The notes beneath the pieces were generated by a model. The model did not search any database and had not been told where the DNA came from. It was given only the letters and a program-made list of their open reading frames with translations. Below are positions 49,801 through 62,199 of a stretch of 64,000 nucleotides of DNA, piece after piece (positions within the stretch are counted from its first letter, which is position 1; every line of letters begins with the position of its first letter). The stretch comes from Torymus aiolomorphi. Its lineage: Eukaryota; Arthropoda; Insecta; Hymenoptera; Torymidae. Made by a program: the position numbers and the translations under genes. The stretch lies in assembly GCA_036365515.1 (NCBI GenBank), contig CM070874.1, forward strand, positions 207,694,297 through 207,758,296, read 5' to 3'.

Positions 49801-52800
49801 ATTTTTACACGAACATTGACAGAAACTAATCTATAGTTCATATTAAGTTTTCCGTCGATGGTTGTGACAAGCTTTTTCTAAAGTATGGCTGAAAGTATGG
49901 CTTGAAGTATGGGTGAAAGAATGTTTTAAAGTATGGCTTAAAGTATGCCTTAAAGTATGGCTGAAAGTACGGCTTAAAGAATGGCTGAAAGTATGGCTGA
50001 AAGTATGGCTTAAAGAATGGCTCAAAGTATGGCTGAAAGTTAACGTTTAGATTCCGTAAGGGGATTGTAGGATTCGAATTATCTCTACAACCTTGACTGA
50101 AATTCACCTAAATTTTTTGTATTACGTTTCCCGTGAGTAGAACGTATTTGATAGTTCTTTTCCCAAACTTTACCGAAACTTAACATTAATCTTGTATGAT
50201 GTTTTACGTAATTTAATCGTAAGATTTCAATTCGGTTTGCAAACTTTAAAAGAGATGAACTGTGCCAAAGTTAATATAAACATATGAAGTATTTCCTAAG
50301 GCGAGTGTAAGATTCCTATTTTTACACGAACATTGACGGAAACAAATCTGATGTTCATATTAAGTTTTCTGTCGATGGTTGTCACCAGCTTTTTCTAAAG
50401 TATGGCTGAAGGTATGGCTTAAAGTATGGCTGAAAATATGGCTGAATGTATGGCTTGAAGTATGGATGAAAGTATGGCTGAAAGTTTGGCTGAAAGATAT
50501 CGCTTAGATTCCGTGAGGAGATCGTAGGATCCGAATTATTTCCAAAGCCTTGACTGAAATTCACCTAAATTTTGTAATTAGTTTCTCGTAAGAAGAACGT
50601 ATTTATCATTATTATCTCAAACTTTACCGAAATTTAACATTAACCTTGTATGATGTTTTACGTAAATTAATCTTCAATTCGGTTTTACAAACTTTAAAAG
50701 AGATGAACTGTAACAAAATGAATATACACATATGAAGTATTTGATAATGTAAGTGTAAGATTCGTAGTTTTACACGAACACGGACGGAAACTAATGTGAA
50801 GTTGATATTAATTTTTCCGTCGATGGTTGTGACAAGCTTTTTCTAAAGTATGGCTGAAAGTATGGCTTAAAGTATGGCTGAAAGTATGGCTTGAAGTATG
50901 GATGAAAGTATGTTTTAAAGTATGGCTTAAAGTATGGCTTAAAGTATGGTTGAAAGTGCGGCTTAAAGAATGGCTGAAAGTATGGCTTGAAGTATGGATG
51001 AAAGTATGGCTGAAAGTTTGGCTGAAAGATATCGCTTAGATTCCGTTGGAGATCGTAGTATCCGAATTATTTCCACAGCCTTGACTGAAATTCACCTAAA
51101 TTTTTTAATTAGTTCCTCGTAAGAAGAACGTATTTATCTTTATTTTCACAAACTTTACCGAAACTTAACATTAACCTTGAATGATGTTTTACGTAATTTA
51201 ATCGAAAGATTTCATTTCGGTTTTCCAAACTTTAAAAGAGTTGAACTGAGCCAAAGTTAATATAAACATATGAAGTGTTTCCTAATGCGAGTGTAAGATT
51301 CCTATTTTTAAACGTACATTGACGCAAACTGATCTGAAGTTCATATTAAGCTTTCTGTCTATGGTTGTGACAAGATTTTTCTAAAGTATGGCTGAAATTA
51401 TGGCTTAAAGTGTGGCTTAAAGTATGTCTTGAAGTATGGATGAAAGTATGGCTTAAGGTATGGTTTAAATTACGGCTTAATGTATGGCTGTAAGTATGGC
51501 TTAAAGTATGGCTTAAAGAGTTGCTGTAAGTTAACGTTTAGGTTCCGTAAGGAGATCGTAGGATTCGAATTATTTTTACAACCTTGACTGAAATCCTAAA
51601 TTTTTGTCTCAAGTTTCCCGTGAGTAGAACGTATTTATCATTATTTTCCCAAACTTTACCGAAACATAACATTAACCTTGTATGATGTTATACGTAATTT
51701 AATCGTAAGATTTCAATTCGGTTTTCCAAACTTTAAAAGAGATGAACTGAGCCAAATTTAATATAAACATATGAAGTATTTCCTAAGGCGAGTGTAAGAT
51801 TCCTATTTTTACACGTACATTGACGCAAACTAATCTGAAGTTCATATTAACTTTCCTGTCGATGGTTGTGACAAGCTTTTTCTAAAGTACGGCTGAAAGT
51901 ATGGCTTAAAGTTTGGCTGAAATTATGGCTTGAAATATGGCTCAAAGTATGTCTTAACGTATTGCTGGATGTATGGCTTAAAGTATAGCTGAAAGTATGG
52001 CTGAATGTATGGCTTAAAGTATGCCTTTCAGTATGGATGGAAGTATGGCTTAAAGTATGGCTGAAAGTTGTCGTTTAGATTCCATAAGGAGATCGAAGTA
52101 TTCGAATTATTTCCACAACCTTGACTGTAATTCACCTAAATTTTGTGTTACGTTTCTCATGGGTAGAACATATTTATCATTATTTTCCCAAAGTTTACCG
52201 ATACTTAACATTAACCGTGTATGATGTTTTACGTAATTTAATGGTAAGATTTCCATTCGGTTTTCCAAACTTTAAAAGAGATGAACTGAGCCGAAGTTAA
52301 TTTAAACATATGAAGTATTTCCTAAGGCGAGTGTAAGATTCCTATTTTTGCACGAACATTGACAGAAACTAATCTATAGTTCATATTAAGTTTTCCGTCG
52401 ATGTTTGTGACAAGCTTTTTCTAAAGTATGGCTGAAAGTATGGCTTGAAGTATGGATGAAAGAATGTTTTAAAGTATGGCTTAAAGTATACCTTAAAGTA
52501 TGGCTGAAAGTACGGCTTAAAGAATGGCTGAAAGTATGGCTGAAAGTATGGCTTAAAGTATGGCTCAAAGTATGGCTGAAAGTTAACGTTTAGATTCCGT
52601 GAGGAGATCGTAGGATCCGAATTATTTCCACAGCCTTGACTGAAATTCACCAAAATTTTGTATTTAGTTTCTCGTGAGAAGAACGTATTTATGATTATTT
52701 TCTCAAACATTACCGAAATTTAACATTAACCTTGTATGATGTTTTACGTAAATTAATCTTAAGATTTCAATTCGGTTTTACAATCTTTAAAAGGGATGAG

Positions 52801-53302
52801 CTGTGGCAAAATGAATATACACATATGAAGTATTTTATAAGGTGAGTGCAAGATTCGTATTTTTACACGAACATAGGCGGAAACTAACCTGAAGTTCATA
52901 TTAAGTTTTCGGTCGATGGTTGTTAAAAGCTTTTTCTAAAGTATGGCTGAAAGAATGGTTTAAAGTATGGCTTAAAGAATGGCTGAAAGTATGGCTGAAA
53001 GTATGGCTTAAAGAATGGCTCAAAGTATGGCTGAAAGTTAACGTTTAGATTCCGTAAGGGGATCGTAGGATTCGAATTATCTCTACAACCTTGACTGAAA
53101 TTCACCTAAATTTTTTGTATTAAGTTTCCCGTGATTAGAACGTATTTGATAGTTCTTTTCCCAAACGTTACCGAAACTTAACATTAACCTTGTATGATGT
53201 TTTACGTAATTTAATCGTAAGATTTCAATTCGATTTGCAAACTTTAAAAGAGATGAACTGAGCCAAAGTTAATATAAACATATGAAGTATTTCCTAAGGC
53301 GA

Positions 53303-56300
53303 CTGTAAGATTCCTATTTTTACACGAACATTGGCGGAAACAAATCTGATGTTCATATTCAGTTTTCTGTCGATGGTTGTCACAAGGTTTTTCTAAAGTA
53401 TGGCTGAAGGTATGGCTTAAAGTATGGCTGAAAATATGGCTGAATGTATGGCTTGAAGTATGGATGAAAGTATGGCTGAAAGTTTGGCTGAAAGATATCG
53501 TTTAGATTCCGTGAGGAGATCGTAGGATCCGAATTATTTCCACAGCCTTGACTGAAATTCACCTAAATTTTGTAATTAGTTTCTCGTAAGAAGAACGTAT
53601 TTATCATTATTTTCTCAAACTTTACCGAAATTTAACATTAACCTTGTATGATGTTTTACGTAAATTAATCTTAAGATTTCAATTCGGTTTTACAAACTTT
53701 AAAAGAGATGAACTGTGACAAAATGAATATACACATATGAAGTATTTGATAAGGTGAGTGTAAGATTCGTATTTTTACACGAACACGGGCGGAAACTAAT
53801 CTGAAGTTCATATTAATTTTTCCGTCGATGGTTGCGACAAGCTTTAGCTAAAGTATGGCTGAAAGTATGGCTTAAAGTATGGCTGAAAGTATGGCTTGAA
53901 GTATGTATGAAAGTATGGTTTAAGGTATGTCTTAAAGTATGGCTTAAAGTATGGCTGAAAGTACGGCATAAAGTATGGCTGACAGTATGGCTGAAAGTAT
54001 TGTATAACGTATGGCTCAAAATATGGCTGAAAGTTAACGTTTAGATTCCGTAAGGAGATCGTAGGATTCGAATTATCTCCACAACATTGACTGAAATTCA
54101 CCTAAATTTTGTATTAAGTTTCCCGTAAGTAGAACGTATTTGATAGTTCTTTTCCCAAACTTTACCGAAACTTAACATTAACCTTGTATGATGTTTTACG
54201 TAATTTAATGGTAAGATTTCCATTCGGTTTTCCAAACTTTAAAAGAGATGAACTGAGCCAAAGTTACATAAACATGTGAAGTATTTCCTAAGGCGAGTGT
54301 AAGATTCCTATTTTTACACGAACATTGACAGAAACTAATCTAAAGTTCATATTAATTTCTCTGTCGATGGTTGTGACAAGCTTTTTATAAAGTATGGCTA
54401 AAAGTATGGCTTAAACTTTGGCTGAAAGTATGGCTTGAAGTATGGATGAAAGTATGACTTAAAGTATGGTTTAAAGAATGGCTTAAAGTATGGCTTATAG
54501 TATGGCTGAAAGTTAACGTTTAGATTCCGTAAGGAGATCGTAGTATACGAATTATTTCCAAAACCTTGACTGAAATTTACCTAAATTTTTTGTCTTATGT
54601 TTCCCGTGAGTAGAACGTATTTATCATGATTTTCCCAAACTTTACAGAAACATAACATTAATCTTGTATGATGTTATACGTAATTTAATCGTAGGATTTC
54701 AATTTGGTTTGCAAACTTTAAAAGCGATGAACTTTGCCAAATTTAATATAAACATATGAAGTATTTCCTAAGGCGAGTGTAAGATTCCTATTTTTACACG
54801 AACATTGACAGAAAATAATCTATAGTTCATATTAAGTTTTCAGTCGATGGTTGTGACAAGCTTTTCTAAAGTATGGCTGAAAGTATGGCTTAAAGTATGG
54901 CTGAAAGTATGTCTTGAAGTATGGATGAAAGTATGGCTTAAAGGATGGCTTAAAGTACGGCTTAAAGTATGGCTGTAACTATGGCTTAAAGTATGGCTTA
55001 AAGTATTGCTGAAAGTTAACGTTTAGGTTCCGTAAGGAGATCGTAGGATTCGAATTATTTTTACAACCTTGACTGAAATCCTAAATTTTTGTCTCAAGTT
55101 TCCCGTGCGTAGAACGTATTTATCATTATTTTCCCAAACTTTACCGAATCATAACATTACCCTTGTATGACGTTTTACGTAATTTAATCGTAAGATTTCA
55201 ATTCGGTTTTCCAAACTTTAAAAGAGATGAACTGAGCAAAATTTAATATAAAAATATGAAGTATTTCCTAAGGCGAGTGTAAGATTCCTATTTTTACACG
55301 AACATTGGCGGAAACAAATCTGATGTTCATATTCAGTTTTCTGTCGATGGTTGTCACAAGGTTTTTCTAAAGTATGGCTGAAGGTATGGCTTAAAGTATG
55401 GCTGAAAATATGGCTGAATGTATGGCTTGAAGTATGGATGAAAGTATGGCTGAAAGTTTGGCTGAAAGATATCGTTTAGATTCCGTGAGGAGATCGTAGG
55501 ATCCGAATTATTTCCACAGCCTTGACTGAAATTCACCTAAATTTTGTAATTAGTTTCTCGTAAGAAGAACGTATTTATCATTATTTTCTCAAACTTTACC
55601 GAAATTTAACATTAACCTTGTATGATGTTTTACGTAAATTAATCTTAAGATTTCAATTCGGTTTTACAAACTTTAAAAGAGATGAACTGTGACAAAATGA
55701 ATATACACATATGAAGTATTTGATAAGGTGAGTGTAAGATTCGTATTTTTACACGAACACGGGCGGAAACTAATCTGAAGTTCATATTAATTTTTCCGTC
55801 GATGGTTGCGACAAGCTTTAGCTAAAGTATGGCTGAAAGTATGGCTTAAAGTATGGCTGAAAGTATGGCTTGAAGTATGTATGAAAGTATGGTTTAAGGT
55901 ATGTCTTAAAGTATGGCTTAAAGTATGGCTGAAAGTACGGCATAAAGTATGGCTGACAGTATGGCTGAAAGTATTGTATAACGTATGGCTCAAAATATGG
56001 CTGAAAGTTAACGTTTAGATTCCGTAAGGAGATCGTAGGATTCGAATTATCTCCACAACATTGACTGAAATTCACCTAAATTTTGTATTAAGTTTCCCGT
56101 AAGTAGAACGTATTTGATAGTTCTTTTCCCAAACTTTACCGAAACTTAACATTAACCTTGTATGATGTTTTACGTAATTTAATGGTAAGATTTCCATTCG
56201 GTTTTCCAAACTTTAAAAGAGATGAACTGAGCCAAAGTTACATAAACATGTGAAGTATTTCCTAAGGCGAGTGTAAGATTCCTATTTTTACACGAACATT

Positions 56301-57250
56301 GACAGAAACTAATCTAAAGTTCATATTAATTTCTCTGTCGATGGTTGTGACAAGCTTTTTATAAAGTATGGCTAAAAGTATGGCTTAAACTTTGGCTGAA
56401 AGTATGGCTTGAAGTATGGATGAAAGTATGACTTAAAGTATGGTTTAAAGAATGGCTTAAAGTATGGCTTATAGTATGGCTGAAAGTTAACGTTTAGATT
56501 CCGTAAGGAGATCGTAGTATACGAATTATTTCCAAAACCTTGACTGAAATTTACCTAAATTTTTTGTCTTATGTTTCCCGTGAGTAGAACGTATTTATCA
56601 TGATTTTCCCAAACTTTACAGAAACATAACATTAATCTTGTATGATGTTATCCGTAATTTAATCGTAGGATTTCAATTTGGTTTGCAAACTTTAAAAGCG
56701 ATGAACTTTGCCAAATTTAATATAAACATATGAAGTATTTCCTAAGGCGAGTGTAAGATTCCTATTTTTACACGAACATTGACAGAAAATAATCTATAGT
56801 TCATATTAAGTTTTCAGTCGATGGTTGTGACAAGCTTTTCTAAAGTATGGCTGAAAGTATGGCTTAAAGTATGGCTGAAAGTATGTCTTGAAGTATGGAT
56901 GAAAGTATGGCTTAAAGGATGGCTTAAAGTACGGCTTAAAGTATGGCTGTAACTATGGCTTAAAGTATGGCTTAAAGTATTGCTGAAAGTTAACGTTTAG
57001 GTTCCGTAAGGAGATCGTAGGATTCGAATTATTTTTACAACCTTGACTGAAATCCTAAATTTTTGTCTCAAGTTTCCCGTGCGTAGAACGTATTTATCAT
57101 TATTTTCCCAAACTTTACCGAATCATAACATTACCCTTGTATGACGTTTTACGTAATTTAATCGTAAGATTTCAATTCGGTTTTCCAAACTTTAAAAGAG
57201 ATGAACTGAGCAAAATTTAATATAAAAATATGAAGTATTTCCTAAGGCGA
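53303..57250. repeat. Head-to-tail duplication, 1,974-bp unit
   Basis: About 53303-55276 is repeated at 55277-57250. Four monomers are repeated in order. I saw only one difference on reading (GATGTTATACG near 54679 versus GATGTTATCCG near 56653). The seam lies in GTGTAAGATTCCTATTTTTACACG, which is shared by all monomers and suits unequal crossing-over. Confidence 0.88.
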
Positions 57251-58591
57251 GTGTAAGATTCCTATTTTTACACGTACATTGACGCAAACTAATCTGAAGT
57301 TCATATTTACTTCCCTGTCGATGGTTGTGACACGCTTTTTCTAAAGTATGGCTGAAAGTATGGCTTAAAGTATGGCTGAAATTATGGCTTGAAATATGGC
57401 TCAAAGTATGTCTTAAAGTATGGCGGGATGTATGGCTCAAAGTATAGCTGAAAGTATGGCTGAATGTATGGCTTAAAGTATGGTTTACAATATGGATGGA
57501 AGTATGGCTTAAAGTATGGCTGTAAGTTGTCGTTTAGATTCCGTAAGGGGATCGTTGGATTCGAATTATCTCTACAACCTTGACTGAAATTCACATAAAT
57601 TTTTTGTATTAAGTTTCCCGTGAGTAGAACGTATTTGATAGTTCTAATCCCAAACTTTACCGAAACTTAACATTAATCTTGTATGATGTTTTACCTAATT
57701 TAATCGTAAGATTTCAATTCGGTTTGCAAACTTTAAAAGAGATGAACTGAGCCAAAGTTAATATAAACATATGAAGTATTTCCTAAGGCGAGTCTAAGAT
57801 TCCTATTTTTACATAAACATTGACGGAAACAAATCTGATGTTCATATTAAGTTTTCTATCGATGGTTGTCACAAGCTTTTTCTAAAGTATGGCTGAAGGT
57901 ACGGCTTAAAGTATGGCTGATAATATGGCTGAATGTATGGCTTGAAGTATGGATGAAAGTATGGTTGAAAGTTTGGCACAAAGTTATCGTTTAGATTCCG
58001 TTAGGAGATCGTAGGATCCGAATTATTTCCACAGCCTTGACTGAAATTCACCTAAATTTTGTAATTAGTTTCCGTGAGAAGAATGTATTTATCATTATTT
58101 TCTCCAACTTTACCGAAATTTAACATTAAACTTTTATGATGTTTTACGTAAATTAATCTTAAGATTTCAATTCGGTTTTACAAACTTTAAAGGTGATGAA
58201 CTTTGGCATAATGAATACACACATATAAAGTATTTTATGAGGTGAGTGTAAGATTCGTATTTTTACGCCAAAGTGGGCGGAAACTAATCTGAAGTTCATA
58301 TTAAGTTCTCCGTCGATGGTTGTGACAAGCTTTTTCTAAAATATGACTGAAAGTCTGGCTTAAAGTATGGCTCAAAGTATGGCTTGAAGTATGGAGGAAA
58401 GTATGGTTTAATGTATGGCTTAAAGTATGGCTGAAAGTATAGCTTAAAGTATGGCAGAAAGTATGGCTTAAAGTATGGCTGAAAATATGGCTTAAAGTAT
58501 GGCTAAAAGTATGGCTTACAGTATGGATTAAAGTATGGCTTAAAGTATGGCTTAAAGTATGGCTGAAAGTATGGCTTAAAGTATGGCTGAA

Positions 58592-58604
58592 AATTAACGT
58601 TTAG
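58592..58604 (+). other. Paralogous empty site for Penelope copy 2
   Basis: AATTAACGTTTAG occurs once here, with left flank matching 32600-33442 and right flank matching 37942-38140 (including the unusual TAAGAAGAACGTAGTATTCG and CACCTAACAGTTTTG variants). Confidence 0.85.
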
Positions 58605-59800
58605 ATTCCGTAAGAAGAACGTAGTATTCGAATTATTTCCACAACCTTTTACTGAAATTCACCTAACAGTTTTGTATTAAGTTTCCCTGTGAGTAGAATG
58701 TATTTAATAGTTCTTTTCCCAAACTTTACCGAAACTTAACATTGACCTTGTATGATGTTTTACGTAATTTAATCGTAAGATTTCAATTCGGTTTTCCAAA
58801 CTTTAAAAGAGATGAACTGAGCCAAAGTTAATGTAAACATATGAAGTATTTCCTAAGGCGAGTGTAAGATTCCTATTTGTACACGTACATTGATGCAAAC
58901 TAATCTGAAGTTCATATTAACTTTCGTGTCGATGGTTGTGACAAGCTTTTTCTAAAGTATGGCTGAAAGTATGGCTTAAAGTATGGCTGAAATTATGTCT
59001 TGAAATATAGCTCAAAGTATGACTTAAAGTATGGCTGGATGTATGGCTTAAAGTATAGCTGAAAGTATGGCTGAATGTATGGCTTAAAGTATGGCTTACA
59101 GTATGGATGGAAGTGTGGCTTAAAGTAGTGCTGAAAGTTGTCGTTTAGATTCCATAAGGAGATCGAAGTATTCGAATTATTTCCACAACCTTGACTGTAA
59201 TTCACCTAAATTTTGTATTACGTTTCTCATGGGTAGAACGTATTTATCATTATTTTCCCAAAGTTTACCGAAACTTAACATTAACCTTGTATGATGTTTT
59301 ACGTAATTTAATGGTAAGGTTTCCATTCGGTTTTCCAAACTTTAAAAGAGATGCACTGAGCCAAAGTTAATTTATACATATGAAGTATTTCCTAAGGCGA
59401 GTGTAAGATTCGTATTTTTACACGAACACGGGCGGAAACTAATCTGAAGTTCATATTAATTTTTCCGTCGATGGTTGTGACAAGCTTTTTCTAAAGTATG
59501 GCTGAAAGTATGGCTTAAAGTATGGCTTAAAGTATGGCTTAAAGTATGGCTGAAAGTATGGCTTAAAGAATGGCTGAAAGTATGGCTGAAAGTATGGCTT
59601 AAAGTATGGCTCAAAGTATGGCTGAAAGTTAACGTTTAGATTCCGTAAGGGGATCGTAGGATTCGAATTATCTCTACAACCTTGACTGAAATTCACCTAA
59701 ATTTTTTGTATTAAGTTTCCCGTGAGTTGAACGTATTTGATAGTTCTTTTCACAAACTTTACCGAAACTTAACATTAACCTTGTATGATGTTTTACGTAA

Positions 59801-59960
59801 GTAGTATATGGGCGGTTATAGGGCAAAGATGGCGGCCATTCAAGATGGCTGCTGGGTGGATATAGGGCACAATCGGGTCCCCTCGGCGGCGCTCGGCGCT
59901 GGTCGTTCAAGATGGCCGCTGGTCAGGTATAGGGCACAATCGGGTCCCCTTAATGAGCGT
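59801..59960. repeat. Polinton terminal region with short direct repeats
   Basis: TTCAAGATGGC[T/C]GCTGG..TATAGGGCACAATCGGGTCCCCT occurs twice (near 59838 and 59907), and TATAGGGCA three times. Likely part of the terminal inverted repeat. Confidence 0.6.
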
Positions 59961-60074
59961 CGTCAGGGGGGGTAATTAGTGGTGGTAATTAGCGGCTGTG
60001 AGCGGGAGGCCAGAGCGAGCGGTGGGAGGACGCCGCGCGGTGGTTGCGTGGCTGAGGCTGCGTGGAATCGGGTT

Positions 60075-60545
60075 GTAGCGGGTGATGGTGAGCGGGCGGT
60101 GTGTGGCCGCGTGGGTGGTGAGCAGGCGGTGGGTGGCCGCGTGGGTGGTGAGCAGGCGATGGGTGGAGAGTGGTGAGCTGATGTGATGAGTGGCCGCGTG
60201 GGTGACGGCTGAGGCTGCAGGGGAAGCGGATGATCGCGGGTGATGGTGAGCGGTCGAATGGGTGGCCGTGTGGGTGGTGAGCAGGCGGTGGGTGGAGAGT
60301 GGTGAGCTGATGTGATGAGTGGCCGCGTGGGTGGCGGGTGAGGCTGCAGGGGAAGCGGATGATCGCGGGTGATGGTGAGCGGGCGGATGGGTGGCCGCGT
60401 GGGTGGTGAGCAGGCGGTGGATGGAGAGTGGTGAGCTGAAGTGATGAGTGGCCGCGTGGGTGACGGGTGAGGCTGCAGGGGAAGCGGATGATCCCGGGTG
60501 ATGGTGAGCGGGCGGATGGGTGGCCACGTGGGTGATGAGTGGTTA
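60075..60545. repeat. 129-bp GC-rich tandem repeat, about 3.6 copies
   Basis: GATGGTGAGCGG recurs near 60082, 60242, 60371 and 60500. The last two intervals are 129 bp. Unit markers: GGTGGCCGCGTGGGTG, GTGGTGAGCTGATGTGATG and GAGGCTGCAGGGGAAGCGGA. Because 129 is divisible by 3, long His/Pro/Ser-rich frames stay open on the minus strand; I treat them as by-products. GGTAATTAGTG..GCTGTGAG flanks the array on both sides (59970 and 60580). Confidence 0.9.
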
Positions 60546-60694
60546 GGGTGCGGTCGAGTTCCTCGGAGAGCGCCGTCATGGGGTAATTAGTGAGGGTCAT
60601 TAGCATGGCTGTGAGGTTTCAGGTAAAAGAAATATATACTTCGAGAAAATACATTTAAAATTATTTTTATTGAATATTTAAATATTACATATAG

Positions 60695-61245
60695 TTAAGA
60701 ACAACATAATTTTGATTCACATGATTGTACATAAAGTTTTCTATTTTTGCTACAGCCATTACCTATATGATAATTAAATTTATTTTTACAATTTTTTCTA
60801 CGTAATATGCCGCAAATGCGAATATAAAAACGATCTGCAATTCTATCGTTTCTTGAATAGTTTGATGTAAATAATTTACAAAATTTTTCTAGCGAATATC
60901 CTCTTTTCATATAATCTAAAAACATTAAACTAAACTGACCACATACTTTAGAATTTAAACTTTGTAATTGCTGTGTATTCCATCTGTATGAGATAGTATT
61001 TCGTTGTAAAGATTTTAAATGTTGAGGAACTACTGGAGGCATTTCATAGCTGTCGAAAAAACTCCTCGTCCTCGCTTGTCTATGAACATAGCGACCCAAT
61101 GCGATCCTGGTTGTGTGTGTATATCTGTGTTAAATACACAGCTCGTCGGTCTCGTCAATACCTTCGGAATCTTGTCCGCCGGAAATACACCTGGTGATTG
61201 TACTTTTAATAGCTGAAGAGCATCCCGTATCTGAATGGTGTTCAT
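60695..61245 (-). pseudogene. PRO: Adenain-like cysteine protease of Polinton (frameshifted)
   Basis: Polinton homolog of the adenovirus maturation protease (peptidase family C5), expected to cleave capsid precursors. Start chosen at the ATG at 61245 (MNTIQIRDAL); an upstream in-frame extension looks unlike the family. First segment: TRPTSCVFNTD and GSHWVAMF with the catalytic His (codon at 61099-61101). Second segment in another frame: FDSY with the acidic residue, then QSLNSKVCGQ, where Gln and Cys are seven residues apart as in adenain (Cys codon at 60941-60943). The frame breaks in a run of six A (plus strand, 61056-61061), one base short of continuity. All catalytic residues are present on the two sides. 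A homopolymer read error is possible. Total length of about 183 residues is normal for the family. Confidence 0.85.
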
Positions 61246-61412
61246 TTTGTTGTTTATACGGGGATTTGATGGTTCTTGGAATATAATATTTATTTTCGTC
61301 GATGTTCTCGTATATGTGTTCGTCTCCTTTGTTGTGTGGTGTAGGAGGTCTGTTCTTGATTTTTCTGCTTGGCTTTGTGGGTGTATTAGATAAATCCTGA
61401 GGCTCATTCGAG

Positions 61413-62009
61413 TCAGGTTCTGCATATGTACTGTACGATACACAGTCGGCGACTGTTCGGTAACCAGATGTTTCCCCCTGTATTTTCGTAGTGATGTCTA
61501 TTATGATAACTATTCAATGTTGACATGAGAGTAATGTTTTGATTAATCCAGTATTTGATTCTTACTGCATTATTCAACGCGCACATAAATGCCTGTGTAC
61601 ATTGAGCACCATGGAAACAACAAAAAATTTCGCTTTTATTTAGTTGATGCAGTGGAGGGCAGTTATAATTTTCCAAGTTTTCAACATGTCGTGTAGTAAT
61701 ACTTTGAATAACAGCACTTTCTTGTGAGCCTTTTACAAAAATCTGTCTTGCCGAGCGTGTTAGCTCACGTAAATTTGCATGAAGCTGTCGATGAGGTATA
61801 TCCCCGTCAAACCATTCTATACCGTGATGATTACTAGTGATCCAGTTATTGAAGACTTGAATTTTAATTGGTAAGTCACAGAATGAATGAGGCGCTGCTG
61901 CTATCCAGTGTGCGATCTACTCTTTTCCTAGAGCTACGACAGCTACTTCCTTTAGCATGAACTTATTATGTCTGTCGCGGAAGCCTAGAACCTCGATAAT
62001 ATAATCCAT
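61413..62009 (-). pseudogene. Conserved Polinton ORF of unknown function, one in-frame stop
   Basis: 199 codons from an ATG at 62007-62009 (MDYIIEVLGFRDRHNKF) with a TAG at 61917-61919 after 30 codons. Later parts carry GIEWFDGDIP, a VKG motif, C-P-P, and a Cys/His cluster (CCFHGAQC) before a C-terminal KYW. I recall similar small proteins with a G-I-x-W motif and a C-x2-H-type cluster next to Polinton capsid and protease genes in arthropods, but I know no assigned function. Placement between protease and capsid supports an element gene. The pattern of Cys and His could bind a metal, an inference only. The stop may be a real lesion. Confidence 0.6.
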
Positions 62010-62199
62010 TTTTGTAAGCGGGTTGTTCGAGCGAGGTGAATGCGTTGAAAGCTGAATGCCTTCTACACTGTATGGTCTCAAGCTATTTTCATTTTATAGG
62101 GTAGACTCAGAACTTTCTAACTTTTTTCAAGGTAATTAACAGTAATTTGATAATATGGAAAATACCTTAAACTATGAATCACGTAACTTTCAAAAATAT
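62010..62199. other. Intergenic spacer of the Polinton
   Basis: AT-rich, no gene seen. Confidence 0.5.

Larger units (their letters stand above)
37929..59799. repeat. PYF satellite, block 3 (about 43 monomers)
   Basis: Largest block, with anchors TCGATGGTTGTG from 38267 to 59468 at 430-614 bp spacing. Several monomer subtypes recur in the same order at distant points (for example minus-strand frames at 38732, 45679 and 50382; 39148 and 46095; 41716 and 44199; 46728 and 47802), which shows higher-order amplification. The right edge is a clean break inside the TTTTACGTAATTTAATCG box where the Polinton begins. Confidence 0.95.

Noticed and set aside
37929..59799. Functional centromere call for the satellite
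   Set aside because: Array size and structure allow it, but nothing in the sequence alone shows centromere function.
59976..60606. 205- and 183-codon His/Pro/Ser/Thr-rich minus-strand ORFs
   Set aside because: Produced by the 129-bp tandem repeat, whose length is a multiple of three. Two frames are open over the same bases.
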